Shown in pieces: positions 57,733 to 64,000 of a stretch of DNA of 64,000 bases. Location: NCBI GenBank assembly GCA_035403085.1, contig DAONEM010000005.1, positions 1 to 64,000 on the forward strand, read 5' to 3'. The translations under genes and the position numbers were made by a program. Position 1 is the stretch's first letter. Each line of letters opens with the position of its first letter. The notes under the pieces were generated by a model. That model made no database searches, was not told the DNA's origin, and saw nothing but the letters and a program-made list of their open reading frames with translations. This DNA is from JAMOAD01 sp023621955 (GTDB lineage: Bacteria; Acidobacteriota; Aminicenantia; JAMOAD01).

Positions 57733-59231
57733 CGGTTAGGTAAGCGGATCTCTCTAAAATCGTAGAATCCGAAGGAGGAGATAGGGAAGGAGAGGACCTC
57801 TTTGCCGGCCAGAATATGGATCGGAGGGTAGTAGAGGGGAAGAAGGGGGATCTCCGCCCGGATGTGGGAGAGGATCCTCTGGACCTCCTCTCGCTTCTGG
57901 CTGTCCGTGAGAGAGGAGAGCCGTACGAGGGAGGAGGTTACCTTGGGGTTTGAGTACCCCCCAAAGTTGTACTGTCCCTGGGGGGAGAGGAAGTCTTGAA
58001 GAAAGGCCTGAGCGGGAAGAAAACCCGCATCGGGGTTGTGGGTGATAAGGTAGAGATCAGCTGGGTTGGAGGCACTTCCGGAGCGAACCGTCCTGACATA
58101 CTCTTCATGGGACTGGACGATAAGCTTGGTGGGAATCTTCTTCTCTTTGAGAAACTCGAGAAGCCTTTTGGAAAAGCGCTCTCTCCCGCGGTAGGATGTG
58201 GTGAGTACGGTGACCGGCCGGTAGGGTCGTCTCTTGAGGATGAAGGGGCCTTGCCCTGGCTTCGATTGGGGGAACGGGGCCAGGGAGAAGTACTTCAACC
58301 CCATGGAAAGAAGGCCGTAAACAGAGGATGAAGAGAGCTTCTCTTCCGCTAAGACCTTAGGGATGTCGAACTCTTCGGCGATGAGGCGGCGGAACTCGCT
58401 CCGCCGACCCCAGGGACGATGGAAGTTGAAAAAGAGGTATTCCACGGAGGTGGAGGGGGTCTGAAGGTGGCGTGAGGAGCGTTCCCACCCTTGAGGAGGG
58501 TCGAAGTTCTCCTCCAGGAGGCAGACTTCGTTGGCGGAGAGGGCCCTCTGCCGGGAGTAGGGGCGAACGGTGATGGTCCGCGGCGCGTGAGGCAGGGGGA
58601 TGAAATACCGGGGAGAGAGTCCTAGCAGAAGTTCATGGGGGGAGGAGATCAGGATTCGGTAAGGCCCGCTTCCGATGTACCCGCCGGGACCTCTCTTGAA
58701 GATAGAGAAGTTGATATCCGCTAAGACGTAGAAGAAGTGAGGGTCAGGGCGGATGAGGGTGAAGCGGAGAGTCGTGGGGTTCAGGACCTGAATCCCTCTG
58801 ACCTCACTCCGCCTCTTCTTGATGAAGTCGGAAAAACCCTCGAGAGAGGCGACCTGCGGGGAAAAGTAGGGGTTGAACCTCTCCAAGGAGGTCTCAAGGC
58901 TTCTCTTCACCGAGGCGGCGTCCAGGGGGGAGCCGTCTTCGAAGGAGATCCCAGGGCGGAGGAAGAAGGTAAAGACCCTCTTGGAGGGGTCGATCTTCCA
59001 GCGGTAGGCCAGGTCGGCCGTCAGTGTGCCGGTGCCATCGAAGGAGACGAGACGGCTGAAGAGGTTCTGTACGAGGTAGGAACGGCTCGTCTCAAGGATG
59101 GGGAGGCGGACGGTCTCCCAGCTCTTCACAGAAAGGATCAAATCCGCTTTCGTGGGCAAGGCGGAAAGAGTTGAAGAGAAGAGAAGAGAGAGGAGCAGAA
59201 GAACCCGGAGAAAGAGACTCTGCGCCGCCAT
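57729..59231 (-). CDS. Orphan extracellular solute-binding protein, family 5-type, leaderless
   Basis: 500 residues. Signal peptide (about 4-27); no lipobox. The SBP5 (oligopeptide/nickel-type) pattern is seen: LVSFDGTGTLTADLAYRWKIDPSKRVFTFFLRPGISFEDGSPLDAASVKRSLE (in blocks), GYIGSGPYRI and EFRRLIAEEFDIP. No ABC permease or ATPase gene is near; instead its last codons overlap a histidine-kinase-like gene, so it probably acts as a sensor partner. ATG 59231 sits six bases past a -10 box and lacks a ribosome binding site. An in-frame extension to 59300 runs through the promoter. Confidence 0.82.
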   Translation of the reverse strand: MAAQSLFLRVLLLLSLLFSSTLSALPTKADLILSVKSWETVRLPILETSRSYLVQNLFSRLVSFDGTGTLTADLAYRWKIDPSKRVFTFFLRPGISFEDGSPLDAASVKRSLETSLERFNPYFSPQVASLEGFSDFIKKRRSEVRGIQVLNPTTLRFTLIRPDPHFFYVLADINFSIFKRGPGGYIGSGPYRILISSPHELLLGLSPRYFIPLPHAPRTITVRPYSRQRALSANEVCLLEENFDPPQGWERSSRHLQTPSTSVEYLFFNFHRPWGRRSEFRRLIAEEFDIPKVLAEEKLSSSSVYGLLSMGLKYFSLAPFPQSKPGQGPFILKRRPYRPVTVLTTSYRGRERFSKRLLEFLKEKKIPTKLIVQSHEEYVRTVRSGSASNPADLYLITHNPDAGFLPAQAFLQDFLSPQGQYNFGGYSNPKVTSSLVRLSSLTDSQKREEVQRILSHIRAEIPLLPLYYPPIHILAGKEVLSFPISSFGFYDFREIRLPNR

Positions 59232-59237
59232 GAAACC

Positions 59238-59266
59238 ACTATAAGACAATCCAGGAAGGGTGTCAA
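59238..59266 (-). promoter_or_regulatory. Near-consensus promoter for a leaderless solute-binding-protein mRNA
   Basis: Minus strand: TTGACA (59266-59261), 17-base spacer, TATAGT (59243-59238), then GGTTTC and ATG. The expected start of transcription is the A of the ATG (59231), with no room for a Shine-Dalgarno site. Confidence 0.7.
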
Positions 59267-59277
59267 CAACCTGGGGT

Positions 59278-59306
59278 TTGACTTGCCTTGGCCTTTTCAT
59301 TACAAT
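59278..59306 (+). promoter_or_regulatory. Promoter of the SpoIID-like gene
   Basis: TTGACT (59278-59283), 17-base spacer, TACAAT (59301-59306). Divergent from the solute-binding-protein promoter; the two -35 boxes are 11 bases apart. Confidence 0.65.
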
Positions 59307-59335
59307 GTTTTTCTGCGAGTATGAGGAGAGGGACG

Positions 59336-61249
59336 ATGGAAGGTTTCTTCAGAAAAACGGTCAAGGTGGTACTTCGCTTTGTCTTCCTGGGGGTGGCCGG
59401 AGCATGCCTTCTCCTCCTTTCCGGTTGTGCCGGGCCCGTCAGAGTGGAGTACCCCGGAGGAACTACACTGAAGGCGCCTGTGATCCGAGTCGGTCTTGTT
59501 CAGGGGGCAGAGGCCTTGGAATTGGGATCCACGGGCGGGATGAGGATCTACAAAGGGATGAACCTTCTGAGGGACTATCCGGCCGGGAAGATTCTCTGTG
59601 TCCCAGTGGAGGGAGGAATCGAGGTTCGATCGGGGGAGGAGAGGAGCAGGGTCTCCGAGATAACCCTGGTCCCTGAGAGAGACTCTCTCCTCAAGTCTGG
59701 AGAGCGGACCTACCGGGGGCTCTTCACCCTGAGCCTCCGAAACGGCAAGCTTTTGTTGATCAACCTCCTCTCTCTGGAAGATTACGTGCGGGGGGTCCTG
59801 CCCTACGAACTCTCTTCGGAGAAGTATCCGGAGATTGAGGCCCTTAAGGCTCAAGCGGTGGCAGCGCGAACCTACGCCCTCTACACCCGGGGGAAGTTCG
59901 AAGCCCAAGGGTTCGATATTTGCAGTACCGAAGAGTGCCAGGTCTACGGGGGAACCGAGCGGGAAACCCTCCTTTCCAACAAAGCCGTTGAGGAGACCGA
60001 GGGAAAGGTTGTCGTTTACGGCGGCTCCTTTGCCAAAACGCTCTATTCCTCTACCTGCGGCGGCCATACCGAGAGCAACGGCGCGGTCTTCCTCGAAAAG
60101 GAACTGCCCTACCTTGTGGGAAGGCCTTGCCAGTACGACAACTTCCGCCTCCAGTGGATCCGCACATCCTCTTCCTCGGGCTTTCCTCCCGAGATCGGCT
60201 TGGCCCTGGCCCTAAACCTTGTGGACGACCGAGCCATGAAAGGCTTGGACCTTCCTCTGACTGCGTCCAAGGCGGAGGAGTATTTCGGCAACCTGGGAAA
60301 GATTACCGGTCGGGCCTGGAAAGGAAGGGTGGAGGGAACGACCGTTAAGGCCCTTCTGCCCGTTTTCGACCATTTTTTCTCCCTCCGGGAGAAGTCCGGT
60401 AAGGAGCACGGCGAGGCGGCTCCGGAGGAAAGGGTTCTCCTCTATCTCCAGAAGAGGGGCTTCTCGGGGGAGAAGGGGGAGGCTCTGGAGCGGCCTCTCA
60501 CCTTCCGGTCACTCCTGGTCCTCTCTGGGCGTCTTTTCATGGGGAGCTATACGATCTTCACGGAAGGGACGTTCCTGAAGATGGGGAAAGAGGGGCTCAT
60601 CTTTCAGGAGAGAGGGGCCCTTCCTCAGAGTGGGAAACCCTCGCCGGCGGTGGAGAAGGAGTACTCCGTCGACCCTGCGGCTTTCCTCTACCGCGATGCG
60701 GAAGGGGTTGTCTCTCCGGCGACACTTCTCTTTCTCACCGGCGCCGAGAGAGTTCAGTTTCTTGAGGTAAGAGGGAAGATCCTCTTCATGAAAGTTCTCT
60801 ACCCTCCCTTCTTTTCCAATCCGGATTCCAACAGCCTCTACCCGTTCTGGCATAAACGGTACTCCCGGGATGAGCTTGAGGCGAGGCTTCGCCAATATAT
60901 GACCCTGGATAGGCTTGTCGACATCGTCCCGGTAGCCCACGGGGCCTCTGGAAGGGTCACAGGGTTGGAGGTTCAGGGAATCGAGGGCTCCAAGAGGTTC
61001 GAAGGGATAAAGATCAAGACCATCCTTGGACTCAGAGATCTCAACTTCTTCTTGGATAGAGAGTTCGGCCCCTCCGGAGAGATAACGGGGCTGACCTTTC
61101 TCGGGCGAGGGTGGGGCCACGGTGTCGGACTCTGCCAAGTCGGGGCCTACGGGATGGCCAAGGAAGGTTCTAAGTACAAGGAGATCCTTCTCCATTACTA
61201 TCCCGGTACCCGGGTGGAGAACCTCTCGAAGGTGGAAAAGAGGGAGTAA
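59336..61249 (+). CDS. SpoIID-family lipoprotein (lytic transglycosylase-like)
   Basis: 637 residues. Lipoprotein signal with lipobox LLSGC near residue 28. SpoIID domain: SLEDYVRGVLPYELSSEKYPE (catalytic Glu), LKAQAVAARTYALY, zinc-type CSTEECQVYGG and STCGGHTESN; the domain is resumed only at the end by GRGWGHGVGLCQVGAYGMA. About 250 residues of extra sequence lie between, longer than in usual family members. Cleaves denuded glycan after an amidase in sporeformers; here in a non-sporulating context. ATG 59336 has GAGGAGAGGG upstream. Confidence 0.85.
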   Translation: MEGFFRKTVKVVLRFVFLGVAGACLLLLSGCAGPVRVEYPGGTTLKAPVIRVGLVQGAEALELGSTGGMRIYKGMNLLRDYPAGKILCVPVEGGIEVRSGEERSRVSEITLVPERDSLLKSGERTYRGLFTLSLRNGKLLLINLLSLEDYVRGVLPYELSSEKYPEIEALKAQAVAARTYALYTRGKFEAQGFDICSTEECQVYGGTERETLLSNKAVEETEGKVVVYGGSFAKTLYSSTCGGHTESNGAVFLEKELPYLVGRPCQYDNFRLQWIRTSSSSGFPPEIGLALALNLVDDRAMKGLDLPLTASKAEEYFGNLGKITGRAWKGRVEGTTVKALLPVFDHFFSLREKSGKEHGEAAPEERVLLYLQKRGFSGEKGEALERPLTFRSLLVLSGRLFMGSYTIFTEGTFLKMGKEGLIFQERGALPQSGKPSPAVEKEYSVDPAAFLYRDAEGVVSPATLLFLTGAERVQFLEVRGKILFMKVLYPPFFSNPDSNSLYPFWHKRYSRDELEARLRQYMTLDRLVDIVPVAHGASGRVTGLEVQGIEGSKRFEGIKIKTILGLRDLNFFLDREFGPSGEITGLTFLGRGWGHGVGLCQVGAYGMAKEGSKYKEILLHYYPGTRVENLSKVEKRE

Positions 61250-61276
61250 GAGGGGAGGAGGAGCTCCCCCCCTCTT
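61248..61276. terminator. Inverted repeat between the SpoIID and ComEA genes
   Basis: AAGAGGGG (61248-61255) pairs with CCCCTCTT (61269-61276), with an inner GGAG/CTCC stem. It separates two converging genes and overlaps the SpoIID stop. T residues follow only loosely (CTTT), so termination is plausible, not certain. Confidence 0.4.
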
Positions 61277-61284
61277 CTTTGCAG

Positions 61285-61584
61285 CTACCCGACGAAGATT
61301 TTGTCTTTGAGCTTCAGAAAGGTCTTTTCCCCGATTCCCTTCACCTTCATCAGATCTTCGATCTTCTGAAAACGTCCGTTTTTTGTCCGGTAATCGAGGA
61401 TTCTCTGGGCGGTCTTCTCTCCGATCTTCGGTAGAGTCACCAACTCTTGAACCGTAGCAGAGTTAAGGTTGATCTTCTTGACCCCTGAGGGTGGAGTGGG
61501 GCTCTTCTGAGCCTGGGCGATCAGGGGCGCGGCGAGAAGAAAGAAAACGATGAAAAGGGCTGTCACAGAACGGGTTGTTCTCAT
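61285..61584 (-). CDS. ComEA-like helix-hairpin-helix DNA-binding protein
   Basis: 99 residues: signal peptide (about 6-25) and a ComEA HhH domain (about 35-97) with KINLNSATVQELVTLPKIGEKTAQRIL and IEDLMKVKGIGEKTF. Exported ComEA proteins bind incoming double-stranded DNA in transformation. Divergent from a prepilin operon, which fits a DNA-uptake or pilus role. GGAGGG before the ATG. Weak promoter with TTGACG in the upstream region. Confidence 0.85.
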   Translation of the reverse strand: MRTTRSVTALFIVFFLLAAPLIAQAQKSPTPPSGVKKINLNSATVQELVTLPKIGEKTAQRILDYRTKNGRFQKIEDLMKVKGIGEKTFLKLKDKIFVG

Positions 61585-61865
61585 TTTCCCTCCTTGGTAA
61601 ACGCGGAATACCTTCCGACGTCAAGAGCCGTGCCAGAGAAAAAAGGGGGGGAAAAGGCCGTAGCGGGGGCGAAGCGTAAAGTTTCTTTTCCTCTTTCAGG
61701 GAGGGGACTTTACAAACATCTCGATGGCGTTTCCGAAAACGTAAAGAAAAGTATTCGTTCTCTTCTTTTGAGAGAGAAAAGAGGAGGAAAGAGCGGGGAG
61801 AGAGCATATCTGCGGCAGGAAGAGAGTTGGCACCGTTGTTGCCTAACAAAAGAGAGGAGGCGGCA
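61585..61865. other. Intergenic region between comEA and the pilin operon, with competing hairpins
   Basis: 281 bases without a credible gene. On the plus strand ACTTTAC (61707-61713) can pair either with GTAAAGT (61676-61682) or with GTAAAG (61741-61746), giving mutually exclusive stems. A 10-bp stem with one G-T pair (CTCTTCTTTT with AAAAGAGGAG, about 61760-61787) follows. AGGAGG of the first pilin gene is at about 61853-61858. No recognised riboswitch consensus. Confidence 0.4.
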
Positions 61866-62192
61866 ATGGAAGGTAGAGGGGAGAGAGGCTTCACCCTGTT
61901 GGAGACGGTGGTGGCATTGGCTGTTTTTGCGGGAGCCCTTCTTTTGCTTGTGCGGGGGCTGGGGGCTTTGGAGGAGCTTCGACGGCGCTCCTGTTGGGAG
62001 AGGGAGCTCTTCGAGCGGCTGAACAGTATGGGGGACGGGCTCCATTTTCCTGAGGGTCGGGAGAGCTGGAGGAACCGCCCCCTCCTCTACTGCCTGGAAA
62101 GGATCGAAGGGGAGGGGACGCTCTACTCCCTAGAGGATTCCAAGGGAAGGAGGAGGTACCTCTTCTTCCGGTCCGACCTTTTCAACCTTTAG
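61866..62192 (+). CDS. Prepilin-like protein (PilV/GspI-like)
   Basis: 108 residues. Leader MEGRGERG, then FTLLETVVALAVFAGALLLLV, with cleavage after Gly and Glu at mature +5. A compact C-terminal domain of about 75 residues follows. Start at ATG 61866, after AGGAGG with seven bases spacing; the upstream in-frame sequence is not coding. First of three overlapping prepilin-type genes that end at the window edge, divergent from comEA. Confidence 0.8.
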   Translation: MEGRGERGFTLLETVVALAVFAGALLLLVRGLGALEELRRRSCWERELFERLNSMGDGLHFPEGRESWRNRPLLYCLERIEGEGTLYSLEDSKGRRRYLFFRSDLFNL

Positions 62193-62201
62193 GAGGAGAG
62201 G

Positions 62202-62873
62202 ATGAAGAAAGGAATCGGTCTTGTGGAAACGTTGGTCTCTCTCTTGTTGGCGTCTCTGATGATGGCTTCCGCTTGGAGCCTTCTGAGAAGTGTCACCACG
62301 AGGGGAAAAGAAAACATGCAGGTGAGTGGCGGTTTGGCGGAAGGGCAGACGGTCTTTTTCCTCATCGATTCCTTGGCCGGCAGGTGCGGTCAAAAGATGG
62401 GAGACGAAGAGGCCCTGGAGGTGGAAGCGAAAGAGGTCTCCTTCAAGAGCGCCATCGCCCTCCTCTCTCTTCAGGAGAGCGCTCCTGCGGGGGCGGTGGT
62501 TCTCAAAGGCCGCATCGAAGGGTTGAGAAAAGGGCAGAAGATGCGCCTGGGAACGGAGACCCTGGAAGTGAAAGGGACGGAGGGGGAAACCGTGACGCTG
62601 GAACTCCCCACAACGAGAGCCCATGGGGTCGGGGAGGTGGGACGGGTCGTGAAAAGCCACCGGTTGAGCGTTCGAGGGGAGGGGCTTGCGCTCAAGGTGG
62701 ATGGGGCTCCCTTCCAGATGCTGACGGAAGAGATGAAAAACCTCTCCTTCCGGCTCGATTCGGGGCCAACCCTCGTCTTTCAAGGAGAAGAGCGGAGGGG
62801 AAAGGAGTGGCGGGAGTTTATCTTCTACGCCGGACTCCCTTTTCTAAGAAACAACGGCGGAGGCCTCCCATGA
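62202..62873 (+). CDS. Prepilin-like protein (PilW/GspJ-like)
   Basis: 223 residues. Leader MKKG, then IGLVETLVSLLLASLMMASAW, again cleavage after Gly and Glu at +5. A beta-rich minor-pilin domain follows: VVLKGRIEGLRKGQ, VTLELPTTRAHGVGEVGRVV, and an end LSFRLDSGPTLVFQGEERRG. Nine bases after the previous gene, GGAGAGG before the ATG, ATGA overlap with the next. Minor pilin or pseudopilin. Confidence 0.75.
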   Translation: MKKGIGLVETLVSLLLASLMMASAWSLLRSVTTRGKENMQVSGGLAEGQTVFFLIDSLAGRCGQKMGDEEALEVEAKEVSFKSAIALLSLQESAPAGAVVLKGRIEGLRKGQKMRLGTETLEVKGTEGETVTLELPTTRAHGVGEVGRVVKSHRLSVRGEGLALKVDGAPFQMLTEEMKNLSFRLDSGPTLVFQGEERRGKEWREFIFYAGLPFLRNNGGGLP

Positions 62874-64000
62874 AAGGGAGCATTCTTCTGACAATGTTGG
62901 TGGTTCTCTCTCTGGTGGGGGTTTTCATGACGGCCTTTATCTCAACTGCTCAGCTCTCACAGAGGGCTCAGCGGGGGATGGTTGAGCGGTACTACCGGGA
63001 GAGCCTCTTGAGGGGGTTCCTTTCCAAGGGAATCGGTCACGAGTTGGAGAAGGTGAACCATAAGGAGGGGATGATCCGTTCCGTCGCTGACGCGGGAATC
63101 TTGGAGGGAAGCTACGGGGACTCTTTGCGGGAGGAGGCGGCCCGGCTGGAGGTGAAGGTGGAGGAAGAGAGCCGCCTCTACGGTGAGGGGAGGGAGATCG
63201 ATGCCCATCTGACCATGAAGGCTCTCTTGGGGCGGGGGGGACGGATGGGCGCCTCGGTGGATCTGGAAATCTTCTCCGGTTTTCCCCCCTTCCTCTTCTT
63301 TCCGGTCTCCCCCTTGGGGGGGGTCATGGGGCACTACTTCTTTCCCTACCATAGATCCGCGAAAGAGTATGGGGCGGAGTTTCTCTTCCCAAGGGAGTCG
63401 GCCATGGGGAGACTCCTGAACCCAAGGGAGGGAGAGTCCCTGCGGGCCGCCCTTCGTCGTAAGTGCGGCCTGGAACCTGGGGAGATGCCGATAGTGGACG
63501 GCATCTACGTGGGAGAGGGTGACGATGGCCTCTTTCTCTACATCAAAGGGAATGTCGAGCGCCTTCTTTTGGGTTGGGACGGCGAGAAGGAGTACATCTT
63601 TGTGGAGGAAGAGGAGCATACGCTCTTGTTGAGTTACCCTCCCGAGGGAGGCGAGACCAGGTATGCCAAAGATGGAGCGGGAGGATCCTACCACGGTCTC
63701 TTCTCGGGAGTCCTCCTTGTGGAAGGGGATGTGAAGAGTTTTGGCTCGGGGGAGCCTATGGGCGAGAGGCTTGTGGAGGCTCCGGACTCTCCGGCTCTGG
63801 GGGAGGGCGTTGAGCTTCAACTCTATCTGGGAGGGGACGTAGCCATCGATCTTCCCCTTCGCTACGACGGGGTCTCTATCGCCAGAGGCAGCTTTAAGAG
63901 GGAGAAGAGCCGACTCTGCCTTGTACAGAGCCCAGGGCTCTTGGAGGAGAAGCCCTCGCTCCCCGTCCAGGAAGTGTTCTTACGGGGCGAACCGGGAGAG
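62870..64000 (+). CDS. PilX-like minor pilin/pilus assembly protein, truncated by the window
   Basis: An open frame begins with the ATG overlapping the previous stop (ATGA) and runs 377 codons to the end of the window without a stop, so the gene is incomplete. N-terminal hydrophobic helix MKGSILLTMLVVLSLVGVF followed by a Glu/Arg-rich region resembles the PilX-type non-canonical membrane start (no Glu+5 leader). The body has Gly-rich blocks (EIFSGFPPFLFFPVSPLGGVMGHYFFP) and is probably exported. Function is inferred from the two prepilin genes ahead of it. Confidence 0.65.
   Translation, partial: MKGSILLTMLVVLSLVGVFMTAFISTAQLSQRAQRGMVERYYRESLLRGFLSKGIGHELEKVNHKEGMIRSVADAGILEGSYGDSLREEAARLEVKVEEESRLYGEGREIDAHLTMKALLGRGGRMGASVDLEIFSGFPPFLFFPVSPLGGVMGHYFFPYHRSAKEYGAEFLFPRESAMGRLLNPREGESLRAALRRKCGLEPGEMPIVDGIYVGEGDDGLFLYIKGNVERLLLGWDGEKEYIFVEEEEHTLLLSYPPEGGETRYAKDGAGGSYHGLFSGVLLVEGDVKSFGSGEPMGERLVEAPDSPALGEGVELQLYLGGDVAIDLPLRYDGVSIARGSFKREKSRLCLVQSPGLLEEKPSLPVQEVFLRGEPGE

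Noticed and set aside
61614..61865. c-di-GMP (GEMM) riboswitch upstream of the prepilin genes
   Set aside because: A GTAGCGGGG piece resembles part of one class, but the conserved GGCAAACC and GCAAAGCC segments are missing.
1..64000. tRNA, rRNA, tmRNA genes, prophage or integrative element
   Set aside because: Gaps between genes are short (the longest is about 280 bases apart from the window start) and none shows a cloverleaf, rRNA-like sequence, integrase or attachment-site pattern.

Overview
The window is an ordinary, densely coded chromosomal segment of a diderm (Gram-negative-type) bacterium, most likely from an Acidobacteriota-like or similar deep-branching lineage. The support is: twin-arginine and lipoprotein signals, an AMIN-type cell-wall amidase, SpoIID and GerM homologues with no other sporulation genes, a kinase ending in a TonB-like domain (a style seen in Acidobacteriota and Myxococcota), an EF-G-like paralogue, COG3379-type phosphatases and type IV pilin-like operons. 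The phylum is inferred, not proven. Genes are packed with ATGA, GTGA or TTGA overlaps, TTG and GTG starts are frequent, and several gene pairs overlap tail to tail. I see no rRNA, tRNA, CRISPR array, prophage or intact insertion sequence.

Layout. 1-457: short repeats around a possible 57-residue ORF. 458-2541 (-): DUF6599 and Tat-exported DUF362 proteins. 2672-9743 (+): histidine phosphatase, argS, a GldA/GldF/GldG-type ABC system and a DUF4340 protein. 9831-13678 (+): rpsO, pnp, two pseudopilins, an acetyltransferase. 13665-17088 (-): amidase, GerM-domain protein, hpt, unknown exported protein. 17240-25975, mixed strands: Smr protein, fucose-isomerase-like protein, amidohydrolase, tag, acetyltransferase, DUF2156, PspC, DUF2007, class I amidotransferase, Xaa-Pro aminopeptidase. 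26003-35212 (-): one long run encoding a receiver/Ser-Thr kinase/TonB chimera, a coiled-coil protein, FolC, sirtuin, SGNH hydrolase, a flippase-like membrane protein, HflK and HflC. 35317-36783 (-): malic enzyme. 36922-44151 (+): EF-G-like GTPase, two alkaline-phosphatase-superfamily proteins, a 63-residue protein and a membrane protein. 44268-50335 (+): CorC-like transporter, smpB, yraN, a HEAT-like protein, mutL. 50289-59231 (-): orphan peptide-binding protein, a kinase without its histidine, smc, a MobB/Fe-S protein and a radical SAM protein. 59336-61249 (+): SpoIID lipoprotein. 61285-61584 (-): ComEA-like. 61866-64000 (+): three prepilin-like genes, the last running off the window.

Genes that plausibly work together. 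The amidase, SpoIID and GerM proteins suggest peptidoglycan remodelling (denuded glycan made by an amidase is the known SpoIID substrate in sporeformers). ComEA and the pilin operon suggest DNA uptake or pilus assembly. rpsO-pnp is the classical ribosome/RNA-decay pair. The most unusual theme is signalling: a receiver with Glu at the phosphosite fused to a Ser/Thr kinase, a histidine-kinase-like protein with Glu where the phosphoacceptor His should be and paired with an orphan solute-binding protein, and a possible degenerate receiver at the end of a HEAT-like protein. Two genes (21753 and 59231) look leaderless, with the -10 box placing transcription start on the ATG.
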